From the NCBI GenBank assembly GCA_023078685.1, contig JALGAS010000003.1, positions 744,001 through 808,000 of the forward strand: 64,000 nucleotides of DNA, read 5' to 3'. A program made the translations under genes and the position numbers. Positions 34,025-45,879 of the stretch are shown here, piece after piece. Within the stretch, counting starts at the first letter, position 1; each line of letters opens with the position of its first letter. The notes below the pieces were generated by a model. The model was not told the DNA's origin, searched no databases, and was given only the letters and a program-made list of their open reading frames with translations. Source of the stretch: Neopestalotiopsis rosae. Its lineage: Eukaryota; Ascomycota; Sordariomycetes; Amphisphaeriales; Sporocadaceae.

Positions 34025-35370
34025 GGTGGCGGCATCGCGTCCTGCGCCTCAGGCGTAAGGCGCGTGAACAAACAGAGGTCGAAAACGCGCGACATGACGT
34101 TATGGTGGGGGACTCCCAGCATGGGGAAGCTCTTGCGCTGGGGGCTTGCACCTGTCCGAGGTACTGCCGGACATGGCTTACGAGCCAATATTACTGCTTC
34201 TTAGTGGCGAGCTTCCGAGCGACTCCATGGCTTGAATGTGTATTCAAGGCTTTTAAAAGAGAGTTTCAAATGAGCATCATGATCCGAACCGATGAGAACG
34301 ATTTCTGGTAGAACACGACATGGGTGAAGCAACCGATGGTGTGTTGGCCTGGCCCATGGCCCATATCACGGTTGCTTCTAGGGGTCCAGGCACTAATAAA
34401 GCCACTGTGCTATATGCAGTGATCCCTTCCCCACGGGGTGAACCCCCCAGACAAGTCTGCAATGCTTCAAGACCGGGACGTGCTTATACTGATTAATTAA
34501 ACTGGATATTCTGTCAGATTCTCTTACGTGTTAACGGTTGATCAACTTGAGAACCCAATATGCTCGAGTGTACTTATGTCCTCAAGTTCCAGCATCCCAA
34601 AACTTCATTTGTGTGCACATCAATTATACCGAGAGTTTCTGCACCCCAGAATAATGACAGAACCCCCCGCAAGATATTGAAGAGATGCCCGGAGCAAAAT
34701 GCCCTGATACTTTTCATGACGTCCTCGCTTGCCTCGGACACGCAAGGAATGGGCACACCACAAACAGTTCTGCCATGTCTTACAGTGTAACACCTGCACA
34801 GAGGGACTAGAAATGCGCATTTGCCACACCACCATGGCAAGAATCCTACTACCGAGAATGTGGGGGAGACTGTTTTTACGAACTACTGTCCCCGATGATG
34901 GTGTGCCAGTATCCCAAAACGCTGCCGATAGGGCAGTTCATTGACCGTTATCTACAGTCTCAATGTTGTGAAACGCAAAGTGCGCATTTTCGTCCTGCAC
35001 CTTATCAGTACTCTCAGAGGGCTGTGCCATATGCGTCCAATCACAACTGGTATTCGCACGGCATGCCATTGCATGGCCTACACCCTTTGCAATGGAGATC
35101 GTCTACAGTTCTACGAGCGATATGGTGACGTAGGCTCTCCCGTGTAGATCACTGACCGGTCTAGATGTTTTGTCGCCGCCCAGCAGCCTGGAAATTGTCC
35201 GAAATGGAATACTCCAGACTCTATTGCTTGATCGCCTCCTCTTGTGCATCAAGAAGGGATCGTCATATAAAAGCTTGGCACCGACAAGGGCTTCAAAATA
35301 GAGACTTCCCCCAGAGTGATTCATTCAAGGCATTTTCGAGGATGTTAACCCAGACTAACGCATCAACAAG
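34025..35370. other. Intergenic region without supported genes
   Basis: About 1.35 kb between divergent genes. Several 60-80 codon frames exist on both strands, but none shows a motif, a good start context or splicing partners. Confidence 0.5.
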
Positions 35371-36547
35371 ATGGACGACGTTACTATACAACAAACTGAA
35401 AGATGCCTCGAGCTATCGACGCCATCGATTCCTCAATTCGCGATATCTTGGTAAGTCCTCACTCATGGTCATGGGTCGCTTTTCATAGCTAAATTGATTA
35501 CGTTAGCCTGCTGATGGGATGGCTTCTCATATCCTACATACCGCAATGGGCCCGCATCGTATCTAGAAAGTCGGCCGAGGGACTATCCACCTTTTATATC
35601 TTCCTGGGATCCCTCTCGGGCGTCTGCGCTGTAGGCAACATCCTCATGCTGCCGTCGACTGAAGCGGACATGGGCTGCTGCACCACGAACTCGAAATTCG
35701 CTTGCATCAGCGGCCTTCTCGGGACTTTCCAGGTCATATTCGGTGTCTCCTGCTTCTGGATAGTGTAGGTTAAGTCTGGAACGGTACTTCCGTCGGACAG
35801 ACATGAAACTGATGTTTGAGGACCTAGGTTACTAATGTACGTCTACTACTCGGAAGAAGAGTACAACGCCGAGATCCATGGCCACCGGCTATCCTGGTCC
35901 GGCCCGGAGCGCACCTTTCGGCGGGCCAAGCGCGCGTGGGTCGTCCTGCTGGCCGTGTGCGGCTTCGCCTTCTTCATCCTGCTCGTCTCCGCCACGATCC
36001 TGAACCGCTTCAAGAACATCGCGCAGCCGTGGGCTGATTTCCTCGGCGTCGCGGTGGCTTGTCTGGCCTGCGTCCAGTGGATCCCCCAGACGTGGACGAC
36101 CTGGAATCTGCAGAGCTTGGGAAGCCTCAGCTTGGTGTCGCTCTGCCTCATGACTCCTGTATGTGGACTGAATGTACTGCCCTAGTGATCATGGCTGACT
36201 TTGAATCTCAGTACACTTGGATATTCGCCATCAACATGGTCATGCGGGTGGGCTTTGCAGGCTGGAGTGCCTGGATAGTCTACTTCCTCGTCGGGGCCAT
36301 GCAGCTCCTCCTGATCACCATGGGAATCGCCTTTGCCATTCGCGACTGGAAGAACCCGCCAGAGGACCCGCGCTCGGCCCGCGCCAGCCTCCAGCTGGAC
36401 TTCGACGGCTGGAACGGCTCCAGGCGCTCCCTGGCATCGTCGCAGGTCGCACCCGACGAGCACCGTCCGCTTCTGTCCGACCGAAAGCCGCCGTCCGATC
36501 ATCCGTCCATGAGCAGCGTCATGCCACAGTCGCCCATGCAGAGGTGA
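35371..36547 (+). CDS. PQ-loop repeat membrane protein
   Basis: Exons 35371-35450, 35507-35764, 35828-36158 and 36212-36547 give 334 residues. Two PQ-loop motifs are visible, GWLLISYIPQWARI near the N-terminus and CVQWIPQTWTTW in the second half, each followed by the usual glycine/serine-rich turn (EGLS, LGSLS). About seven transmembrane segments are expected, as in the cystinosin/vacuolar cationic amino acid exporter group, which moves solutes across vacuolar or lysosomal membranes. The C-terminal tail of about 70 residues is hydrophilic and contains RPLLSDRKP. Substrate unknown. An alternative short frame in exon 1 (MPRAIDAID) does not splice in phase. Confidence 0.85.
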
Positions 36548-37150
36548 TACATCAACTATGCCTTTGGGCAATATCAAAATCAATCCTGTTCTTGTATGTC
36601 AAAGGATATCAGAGTGGGGACAACGTCGATCTAATTATAGCTTCTCGATTTGTCTTGGGTTTTGAAGATCAGGGGCTTGGCGGTTGGACACTCGAAGATA
36701 ATCCCTACCGATATGGACCATTGTACAGGGGAAAAGAAACGTTCTCGGAACAGAGGTAAAGTTTCGAAGTAGATGGTTTGTGATATCATGTAAATCTGTT
36801 ATTAAACATGTTGGCAAGACGTTTCGACTGTGTATCCCAATATTTCGTGCACTTTACTGACTAGGTAGCGATACTTCTTGTTGGACTTCCATGCCGGTGC
36901 GTCTCGTTGACCGGTCGTGAGAATGTGTCGATAGTGTAAGTTGCACGTATAATCAAATTTCACTGCAACTGCCAATATAGTGCCTCGTCCAGTGTGCTTT
37001 GGGTTTGAAAAGTCTGTTTTACTTTATTTATGAACTGTCTTCAGCCGCAGAATCAAGTGTCTAGTGTATAGTCGCGATGCTTTTGATGCCGCTCTTCATG
37101 ATCTTTCTTCTTTTGATTCTCTACCAATCGGCCGTTTCTCGTCCCTTTCT
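36548..37150. other. Intergenic region between convergent genes
   Basis: About 600 bp of 3' flanking sequence of the PQ-loop and nitroreductase genes; nothing else recognised. Confidence 0.5.
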
Positions 37151-37938
37151 TTATTTGACAATGGTAAGAGTCTCGCTGGCGGGCAGCTTGGAGGGGATCT
37201 CGGGGTGAGGCTGGGCCTCCTCGCCAAAGTTGAGGTGGGCCTTGAGCTTCCAGTCCTCGGGGACGGCGAGGAACTTCTTGAGGGCGGCCTCGACGGGCGG
37301 GATGGCGTTCATGTGCTGCAGGTTGGCGCCAAAGCCCTCGAGCTCGAGGGCGGTCCAGACGAGGATCTGGTGAATGCCGCTGGCATGCTCTGACCACTCG
37401 GGGAACATGTGTGCAGAGGCCTTGTGCGTGTCCTGGGCCTGCTTGATGGTGTTGCCGGCCTCCCAGAAGACAACCTGTTGGTGGGGGGAGAAGAGCTTGG
37501 TGTTAGCCTGTGATTGCGGGGTAAAAATGATCACCTCATGGGGGTGGATAGTGGGGTAGGAGTTGAATCCGCCAGGTACACAGCCGGAATTGTGGAATTA
37601 TGAAAGTTGGTATTGATTGGGACATGTAAACTTACCGAACCGTAGGCGTTCTGGAATGCCTGGAATCTAGGGTACATGGCATCCCAAGCACCAGCGCCCT
37701 TGAGAATACCCTCGGACTCCTTGATGACAATGTCCCAGAACTGCTTGTGCTTCTCGCCGAGAACGAGAGTGAAGCGGGCAGACTGTGTGTTGTACGACGA
37801 AGGAGCAAAGGTGAGAACCTCCTTGAGGATCTCCTCAATTCGGGCATCGGGGACAGGAGAAGAGGCCTTGAGGCCGTAGACGGTACGTCTGTACTTGGCA
37901 GCAGCCAAGAACTGGTCGGCGGTGATGTTGGGAGCCAT
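37151..37938 (-). CDS. Nitroreductase-family protein (Hbn1/Frm2-like)
   Basis: Exons 37938-37636 and 37474-37151 give 208 residues, the standard length for fungal nitroreductases. The N-terminal FMN-binding block is KYRRTVYGL, followed by LTFAPSSYNTQSARF, typical of the Hbn1/Frm2 subgroup. The C-terminal exon carries SGIHQILVWTALELEGFGANLQ and ends TLTIVK. The intron of 161 nt is longer than its neighbours; a further tiny exon inside it cannot be ruled out. These enzymes are cytosolic or nuclear flavoproteins linked to oxidative and nitrosative stress and fatty-acid signalling in yeast. The ATG (MAPNITADQ) is preferred over an upstream alternative frame start because it matches family N-termini. 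Confidence 0.88.
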
Positions 37939-40378
37939 TGTGTCGAATGTGTGGATGTGTATGTATTGGTGGTAAGAAATAAACAAAGTTAAGTTCTTGT
38001 CTACGGTCTCGCTTGCTGGAATGAAGAAGAAGAAGAGGAATGATGAGTGAGCAAAGGAAACGGAATCGGATCCGAGGAAAGGGCTGTCTTATATGCAGAT
38101 GAGGGGATCACCAACAAGGTACCGGTGTGTACCAAGCCAAGAAGCAGGCTTGACACGGTGCCATGTACGTAGGATTGTATGGTACTATCCAATGTTACTA
38201 AGTCCCTCCCTACCATTATGAGATTCAGCAGCACGCCATTCAATTACGGGTAAGGTCGGAGGGTTCGTATAGCGTATACTGTGGCTAGTGCACATTGGCA
38301 GTGAGGGCAGGCGAGGCAGGTTGTATGAGTAGAATCAATCTTCTCAAACATCTCGAGTGGCCTGCATTAGCCTCAAGCATGTTGCTGCCATTGGATCCTC
38401 CGTCGAGGTATGGTGTGGCTTTGAGTGGATGCACCTCCTCTTTGCCCACTTACCGCAGAGTCCGTGGACGTTCGTTCCTGTCTGCCCCTGCCGGAGTTTC
38501 GGACTCGAAGGCTGTTGCTTCATCAGACTCGTGGGGCGCTGAGCTGAGCTAGAGCTTGGGCTGAGTAGGGGGTTGAAAATGAGATTTCTCAGCATCGGTC
38601 AGCCCTCTGTAATTGTGCTGGTCGAGACCTTGGCTTGATAAGCTTTACAAATCGGCACCATCGTGGGGTTAGCCGACCGTGCTGGTTCTCCACTAGAACT
38701 GGTCTTTACACATGAGCACTTTTGAATGAGGTTCTTTCTTTGCTTGGAGAGCAATCTCTGCATTCCTGACTATAATGACCATCATATTTTGGTTTTCACC
38801 TAATTCCTTCATTTTTCATTTATATTTGCCGAGAAATCTATTGCCGCGAATGGCAATGGCACAGATGCAAGAGTAGCATCGCGCAACACCAGGGAATGGC
38901 TAGCTACTGCTCTCATTGCTGCTGGAGGCGGGGTAGCTCGCTGGAACGAATGGCAGATCTGCATGCTTTGTCTCGAAACATTGTGTAAGAACATGTCATT
39001 GGAACCACAAGTTCTTGTATCGAGACAGTACCATCATTACTTGTCAATCCATACCTGAATACCTCCAGTTGATTGATCTTCCGAGAGCATCAGGGCCCGT
39101 GCCGAGTAGATACGGGTTTAAGACATCCAACCTGGTTAGTGTTATGTGGCTGTGAATGTCGCAAACTCTCATGGTCGTTCCATGGCATACAATCTTCCAA
39201 GCCATACAGATAGATCTCTGAATCCATGCTAGACAACAAAATTCTTCTTGAATTAGATGGTACTTTCTCGGTATAAAGGCTTGAGTCGCGGCGCGTCACA
39301 ACGCAGAATAGTGTCCAACTGCTCCGTCATGCCCCGCGCTAACCAAACGCTGCACGATAGCCAATCGACTCGCTTTATGATGCTGCGAGTGCCCCCATGT
39401 ATCTTCTCAGTCTTGACAAGGCCACGATATAACATGACTAGATAGTTCTTGTTACCAAGCATGCCAGTGATCAAGAAATAGTATACAGTTCTTCGCTGAT
39501 AATCTGCCAAGCCCATAATGATCTGAGCTGCTCCTTCACAGAGGCCAATACCACTCGTAGGCGCAATTCAAGGCGGCCGCCTATTAGTTCTACACGGCCG
39601 CTTGAGATCTGGAACATAGATCATACCTAAATCTGTACCATGTAATAGCCGCTAGGAATCTGTATGCAACCGACTGAGTCGAGATTCGGCCAAGAGACTT
39701 GGGTCAGCATAAGTATACTTGAGCATTTCCAAGGGCAGAACGACTAGGTTAGATCAGTATAGCGAGCAGGGATTCTATTGACAAACCCCTGGATTGAACC
39801 CAGCGAAACAGATTCGTCCAGCTGCCTGTCTTAAATTGCTTTGTGTTATTATGGACTATGTTCTCATGATAACACTCAAAGAAACTAATGCCATTCCCAA
39901 CGAGCAGCGCTCAGATCTGTCAACATTTACGTACCCAGATATCCTGCTGGCTGACTGAACCATCTCGTGCGAGCGAAAAATGGTGGTCCCTTCGCTTACC
40001 TCGCACTCTATTGGCGGTGCGCCTTCGCGAATCAGTCGCCTTACAGCCATGGAAATCTGGAAGCAATAATGGATATCTTACAATCAATGCAAAACAAATT
40101 GTGATCATTATTCAGCGTCAAAAACAATGGATTCGCACCCTATCGTGCTTGCGAATAACACGTCCAATTTAGAGTGCGGTCCTTTGCGTCATCGAAACGT
40201 CAAACTGCCAGTGGCAGGGCCTAACAAAGACAGCCGCACTTGGCCACAGTCAGCCACGACACGCTCCGTCAACATCAAGATTTATTCCCAAGACCACGAG
40301 AGTAATTACCGATTGAAGCTGGAAAGTAATCCCAATCAGGGAGACTTGTTCAGACCTGTATTCGTGCAGCCATTCATC
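37939..40378. other. Long gene-poor interval
   Basis: About 2.4 kb. A CT/GA-rich promoter zone of the nitroreductase gene is at the left (including TATAAG near 38090 on the minus strand). Short frames elsewhere show no motif. A palindromic pair around GGCGGCCGCC and CGGCCGC occurs at 39570-39600. No RNA gene or repeat was identified. Confidence 0.45.
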
Positions 40379-40906
40379 ATGCACGCTCTCAGAAGCAACA
40401 CTCTGCGCTCTGGTCTGCGAGCCATGCGGACAAACACTACCACATGTCAACCACTTCGCCTCGGAGGCATTCGCAGCATCAGAACAGAACAGGCGCACGA
40501 CGGTGGAGAAGGCAGAGGTGGATCTGCGTTTCCCAAAACGTGAGTCGCAATACTCGTGTTTGCGCAAGTGCGAGGATAGGAACTCACTATGCTGCCACGT
40601 AGGCTACCCGGCTTTGTCGCTGGTGCACTCGCCATCGCTGCAGGGTTCTACCTCATGTACGAGACCCCAGAAAAGGCGAATAAGATCCCTCATACCGAGA
40701 ACTCGACACTGGAGCAAATCAAGCGTAAGTAGGACGTCAATTGCGGCCGGTAGGTGCATGCCTTTCCTTGCCTGCGCTTTCACCGATGGTGCAATCGAGT
40801 TATCCACTTCAAGAGAAAATTCAAGAGAAAATACTAAAACCAATTTACTAACCTAGGACGGCTGTCAGAGACTAAGCATGTGTCTGATCACAAACGAATG
40901 AAATAA
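40379..40906 (+). CDS. Small predicted mitochondrial single-pass membrane protein
   Basis: Three exons (40379-40539, 40603-40724, 40857-40906), the last intron with a perfect TTACTAAC branch, give 110 residues. The N-terminal 35 residues are rich in Arg, Ser and Thr and lack acids (MHALRSNTLRSGLRAMRTN), as in a mitochondrial presequence. A single hydrophobic segment LPGFVAGALAIAAGFYLMY follows, then a conserved-looking hydrophilic stretch YETPEKANKIPHTENSTLE. It resembles small uncharacterised mitochondrial proteins of ascomycetes. I do not assign a function. The splicing is well supported, which is the main reason to call so short a gene. Confidence 0.7.
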
Positions 40907-41260
40907 ACAAGTTGTCTGTCCCTTGAGAATGACAAAGGCATGTTGCCAATTGTAGATTTGAAGAAGACGAACCGCGGCAGTGCGGGACTGAACTCTCGTC
41001 GCGTGTACGAAGTTGCGGAATTGTATGCTCTTTGGAGGCGACCAAGTTTGGGACATGACTTACGTTATGACAATTGATCTTAATATGAAATCATCAGACG
41101 CCAGTATAATTAAATGATTGGACGGTGCGGACATTCGCGGTGCTTCAGGGATCTGCACAAGACTTAACCAGGTAAAATCATTTGACTAAAATTTGAATCA
41201 AGATAGTCTAGAGTCACTCAATATATACTGATCTATACTTCTCTCAGGGTAGAACCCAGT
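40907..41260. other. Intergenic region between convergent genes
   Basis: About 350 bp of 3' flanks; nothing recognised. Confidence 0.5.
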
Positions 41261-42463
41261 CTATGGAGAGATCGCCGCAAACTTCTTCCACACTTCCGTC
41301 TCGCACTGCAAATATTCTTGCAGTGAAAGACCACCACTTGAACTGCTACTGGACGAACCGAAGCCCGAGAATCCCGACCCAAACTCTTGCTGAACCCGCT
41401 CATCAAACGAGGCACTCTGCCAGAGTGCAAAAGCGGGAGCAGCCAAGAACACCCCAGCAAATGCGCCCATGGCAATATCGAGCACGATCAAAGCCTTGTG
41501 CTTGTCTGCGGCCTTGAGGCGCCCACCGTCGCGTACAGGCAAAATGCGCAGGCTGGCAAACATCCAGATCAGTGAAAAGATGGGATAGATGACAAATATG
41601 ATGGGCGGAAAATGAGAGCTGAAGGAACTGCTGATATTGATGGCGCCTCCGACCAAATGGATTGCGCAGAAAATGCCCTGAACGAGACAGCTCAGACTGT
41701 TGACGAGATTAAAGGTGTACTTTGCCCAGGCGCCACCAGCCTTTTTCGCCAGCGCTTCGCCGTAGCGCACCTTGCTGTCGATGCACAAGGGCAGAGCCGT
41801 AACGGCTGCAGTCAATCCCCTGACGATCTGGACAGCTCCTCCGCTGGATGATTTCGAGAAGTTGGCTGCGAGCCATAGGCCTTGCGAGATCGGGGCGTAG
41901 ATGGCCGTCCAAACCCAGCCTACCCAGCCAAAAAAGCTGACATCTCGGTCGAGCGAACCCCAGGGATTTCGGGATGAGCCTTTTGTCCTGGCGGCGAACT
42001 GTCTAAAAGTGCGCACGTCTGATGCGGTCGGCCAGAGTGTGCTAAGAAAACCAGGCCGATTGCGCTGGATTTTTTGTGGTGTTTGGTAGGCAGGCGCAGA
42101 GGCACCGGGGTTTGGTCCGTAACCGTAGTTCTGATATCCTCCATACCCAAGAGAGCCCTGGAACATCTGCTGCTGTTGTTGCTGCTGCTGCTGGCTAGCA
42201 CCCATATCAGTCATTGGGTGCTGATCATCCTCTTCCTCGTCCCCCTGCCCGACGGCGTCGTACTCGGGCGGCCACGAGTTTGTGACGCTGCGGTAGAGCA
42301 TGTAGAGGGCGCCGAGGAGGACGCGAAACAGTGCGAACCATGCGATCCAGCCCGTCATGAACGCGACAAGCCAACCAGAGGTGAGGCCGTTGATTATCGA
42401 ACCGATAAATGCTTCCAAAACGGCGCTAAACGCGCTCGCACTTGGCGAGAGCTCACACGACAT
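41261..42463 (-). CDS. Conserved fungal multi-pass membrane protein of unknown function
   Basis: A single exon of 400 residues. Hydrophobic segments occur near residues 25-60 and in several helices of the C-terminal two thirds (GWVGWVWTAIYAPISQGLWL, PPIIFVIYPIFSLIWMFASL, ALIVLDIAMGAFAGVFLAAP). Between them a polar loop contains an acidic patch and nine consecutive glutamines (CAG/CAA repeat). The C-terminus has a serine-rich run before LSLQEYLQCETEVWKKFA. No catalytic motif is seen. The length variation of the glutamine tract may differ between strains. I do not recognise a named family. Confidence 0.75.
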   Translation of the reverse strand: MSCELSPSASAFSAVLEAFIGSIINGLTSGWLVAFMTGWIAWFALFRVLLGALYMLYRSVTNSWPPEYDAVGQGDEEEDDQHPMTDMGASQQQQQQQQQMFQGSLGYGGYQNYGYGPNPGASAPAYQTPQKIQRNRPGFLSTLWPTASDVRTFRQFAARTKGSSRNPWGSLDRDVSFFGWVGWVWTAIYAPISQGLWLAANFSKSSSGGAVQIVRGLTAAVTALPLCIDSKVRYGEALAKKAGGAWAKYTFNLVNSLSCLVQGIFCAIHLVGGAINISSSFSSHFPPIIFVIYPIFSLIWMFASLRILPVRDGGRLKAADKHKALIVLDIAMGAFAGVFLAAPAFALWQSASFDERVQQEFGSGFSGFGSSSSSSSGGLSLQEYLQCETEVWKKFAAISP

Positions 42464-43014
42464 GATGGGGTTTTGACCAGTCTTTCTCTTCGCGGTCGCA
42501 AGATGGACTTAATCGAATATCTAAAAGAAAAATCAAGAAGCAGACTCCACCAAATGCGACATGACTCCCCTTTTGATCAAGACGAAAAAATGTATTGCTG
42601 AAGAAAAAGAAAAGAAGTCGCTTGGACCACGCGCCAGGTTTACAGGGCTGCGCCTCGGACTAGAATCCTTCGTGATGCTAAAAATGTGGTCGGAGCAGGG
42701 GTCTGAATGGCGGGTAACTCTAATCTAATCCTTAATGGTGGACTAGACTGGGGACATACGGAGTATGCAGATCATATTTGGGCCCCCAAATTTAGGTGAC
42801 TGATAAGAGCTAGCTGTAGCGAGGTCTCACGTTCATTTATCACCAATCTACCGCTTCTACATCATCGCCAGTGCCTATCGCATCATGCGCAGCATATGGG
42901 AGGAGCCTGCTGGAACTACATTATGTCGCCCGTCTGCAACCCATGGTGTATGAAAGGCTCTCTAATTTTTCGAATCCGTCTATGTGGGCTGAACGTATTT
43001 ACCTGTATTTGATA
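42464..43014. other. Intergenic region without recognised features
   Basis: About 550 bp between the membrane protein's 5' side and the 3' end of the phospholipase C gene. Confidence 0.5.
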
Positions 43015-44838
43015 CTAAGCAATCCTCTTTTCAATTTTCGCCAACATGATGCTTTCAGTGGCATTTCCCTGCCTATCCATCAGGCGAATAAAGCGATAAC
43101 CAGTCCTAAGTCGGTCTAATCGAAGGCATGCGCCTGCTATCATACAATCTAGCCCGGGCCGGTCATCAAAGACTTTGAACACCACAAAGGAGAGTTCTGG
43201 CGTGATCCCTTCAATATCGGCAAAGCTAAGCACATTCTTTGCAAATTCGGGGTGGGCGCCCTGCTGCGTCGCTGTTTGCGCTGTGTACGGCTCCCTCTTT
43301 GTGATCTGGAGAGGGTGCATCTCTGCAGATAGCTCCATCGTAAGGTAGGGACGTAGATCATCGCCATGGTGAACGTCGGGAGGAAGTGGGAGGTTCTGCA
43401 CTGCTAGCACACAGATGGAAAAGTGTTGCAATATCTGGTCTGGAACGTCCTGCTCCGTCATTCCCATCTCCGGGCGCGACTTGAGATCACGATATCCGTC
43501 AGGTTTGAGCACATAGCCATGGCTGCCGGCAAACATGGCGTCGTTGAGCATCATCCCTTGGTCCCACGTCTGCCAGTTGAGAGCGGCGAATTGGATGCCC
43601 TTGCGCCAGTGGCTGGCCGGGTCCGGATTGGACGAGTCGACGCGAGAACCGGCTGGGTAGCTCCTCATGAGAAAACGTTTGTTGTGCTCAAAGAGTTTCT
43701 GCGCTGCTGCTTGATGCGTCTGCTCCACCATGCCTTCGGACAGGGAGAAGATGTGGTGCGGCATCTCGGCCTCGGCTTGTCCCATGGCCTTGAACGAGAC
43801 TCCGCGCGTGTACACGCAGAGGCGGCAGAGTAGCTCAATGATCTTGCCTGGTTTTGCTTGCTCGTCCGCCGCCGTACGTCCTTCGACCTCTGTGCCCTCC
43901 GTGCTTCCCATATCCTCCTCGCCGCCTTTCGCTTGAGGTGGGACGTACTTGGCCTTGACCAAGATCCTGTTCCGCAACTCCGCAGGCGACGGAGCGACCT
44001 CCCCTACATCCTTGGGTCCAGCCGGGGGCAAGAGGAGGTCGCCCCAGATCTCGTTCATGATTGAAACCATCCTCTCCTGCTGCGGAGCGGAACAGTGCAC
44101 CTCGAGACTAACGACGAGCGGAAGATCGCTCGTCTGAAAGGCATTGTCCTTGACCGTCTGGCAGACATCACGGAACAAGATCTCCTTGGTCAAGGTGTGG
44201 CCGTGCAGGACGCGGGGCTCTGCCGCCATCAACCTATTCCAGTTTTGTTTAAGATCGTTCATGTCCTTCTTGCCCTTTTCGTTGGCGAACTTGTCCATCG
44301 CCCACTCGCTGACTTTCATCATGGTGCGCAACCTGAAGCCCACCTTCTCGCCTGCTCGTGCTGCCTCGGCAGATTCTTCGTCATCAACCACGGCGTCATC
44401 ACCTGTGCTCTTCTCGCCCATGGCCTCGGTCCAACACTCTACTCCGTCCCATACGTCAATCTCGATACAGCGGCAGCCGCGCAACAGCACGTTTTTATAA
44501 GCTTCCGTGCTCGCGTCGCTAGTCAATTGATTTCCGGTCAGATACGTGTTGTGGCTGCTGTTGACGAAATAATTGTTGAGCGGCCATGAAAGATCCTGCT
44601 CTGCAGCTGGCGCCAGGGCATCACCAGAGGGCGATACCATGTAGCGCAGAAAGTCGTTGAAGTGGAGACCTCCTCGTACGAGATCTGACTTGGAAGGACT
44701 GTCGCTTTGCACATGACGGAAGAATGCTTCGGTCTGTTCATGATTCCAATTCTGGTCCGGCCCGGCATGTCTGGCGAATATTGCTCGGAGATGGGCCAAG
44801 ACGGGAGTGTCGAATTGCGTCGCAACGTTGTCGGCCAT
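43015..44838 (-). CDS. Phosphoinositide-specific phospholipase C
   Basis: A single exon of 607 residues. A degenerate EF-hand-like region covers about residues 1-75. The X domain follows, with NNYFVNSSHNTYLTGNQL (first catalytic His), RCIEIDVWDG and LHGHTLTKEILFRDVC (second catalytic His). An acidic insert separates it from the Y domain (GKIIELLCRLCVYTRGVSFK to NWQTWDQGMMLNDAMFAGSHGYVLKP). A C2 domain (ICVLAVQNLPLP, MELSAEMHPLQI) forms the C-terminus. There is no PH domain, as in many fungal delta-type enzymes. It hydrolyses PIP2 to inositol trisphosphate and diacylglycerol at the plasma membrane in a calcium-dependent manner. All key residues appear present. Confidence 0.95.
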   Translation of the reverse strand: MADNVATQFDTPVLAHLRAIFARHAGPDQNWNHEQTEAFFRHVQSDSPSKSDLVRGGLHFNDFLRYMVSPSGDALAPAAEQDLSWPLNNYFVNSSHNTYLTGNQLTSDASTEAYKNVLLRGCRCIEIDVWDGVECWTEAMGEKSTGDDAVVDDEESAEAARAGEKVGFRLRTMMKVSEWAMDKFANEKGKKDMNDLKQNWNRLMAAEPRVLHGHTLTKEILFRDVCQTVKDNAFQTSDLPLVVSLEVHCSAPQQERMVSIMNEIWGDLLLPPAGPKDVGEVAPSPAELRNRILVKAKYVPPQAKGGEEDMGSTEGTEVEGRTAADEQAKPGKIIELLCRLCVYTRGVSFKAMGQAEAEMPHHIFSLSEGMVEQTHQAAAQKLFEHNKRFLMRSYPAGSRVDSSNPDPASHWRKGIQFAALNWQTWDQGMMLNDAMFAGSHGYVLKPDGYRDLKSRPEMGMTEQDVPDQILQHFSICVLAVQNLPLPPDVHHGDDLRPYLTMELSAEMHPLQITKREPYTAQTATQQGAHPEFAKNVLSFADIEGITPELSFVVFKVFDDRPGLDCMIAGACLRLDRLRTGYRFIRLMDRQGNATESIMLAKIEKRIA

Positions 44839-45879
44839 TATCTTTTAGATCATGTGACGAAGCAGACTGCTGGCATAGACTTGAGATATGGGCGATGCAT
44901 AGCTTTCACTTGTTGGTGCGCTCGGTCTTTTTATAATGTAGAGACTCAAATATGTTGTTGATGGACATTGCCATAGATGCCAAGATGAGACTTACTAAAA
45001 AATGAGGCTGAGTGCTCTTATGTCCGAATTTGTATGGTAATGAATTCAGTTTCGCTCCATGTCTTCATGCGAAAGGTCAAAGCACTACAGAACTCAAGTA
45101 AAAACTCGGGAATCCCGAGTCGGGACAATACCCGTAGATCGATGGGTACGAGGTATTGTGGAGAAACTTTATCAAAAAGATCATAAAGGCGTTGCATCAA
45201 GTGGGGGGGGATGGATACAATTAATGAGGCTCTGGCGGAAGACGGCACTTGAATGTTACTGTGGAGTCCAAGCCGGAAAAACGCCGAGTGTTGACGGCTC
45301 CGGGCCGTGCTCAAGGCAACTTTAATACTAAGTAAGTAAATGAGAGGGCGCAATGTATGAGTGCAATGTGTTGGCCTGAGCGCCACTTGGAAGATAGTAT
45401 CGAGACACGACCTCTATTGCGCATACAGCTGTGGAGCTTTTTTGTTTCTTTGTTTTATCTCAGGCTTTGTCCTTTGTTCTTCTTTGGTGACCATTTTCAG
45501 GGCTGGAGAACGATACTTAATAAGACACACCGGCGATGGACAAGGTATAGGCTTGAAGGGGGAAAAATATGAACAACGGAGAATACAACGCAATGTTTGA
45601 CCAATACACGTGTACTGTACTATTGTTGAGCTAATTCTTTATGAGATCCATTGTGCCACAGCCGAAGCATTGTGTACACAAGTTCATGTTGTAACAACAA
45701 TGTCGTAACAATAACCAAGTGAGTAAGTCGAAAGAATCATAATTTTGCTCAACGGGTACAATCGTGACACTGGACGACTATTATATCACTGAGGCTTCCC
45801 GTCATACGATTGCATTATCGAAACTTGACTGCCCTCAATCTATGTTGCCAACCAAGAACCATTTTCACAAGTTGGCACA
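44839..45879. other. Divergent intergenic region, phospholipase C / amidoligase
   Basis: About 1.04 kb between divergent starts; no gene, RNA or repeat recognised. Confidence 0.5.

Noticed and set aside
35415..35450. Alternative start MPRAIDAID for the PQ-loop gene
   Set aside because: Its frame does not join exon 2 in phase; the ATG at 35371 does.
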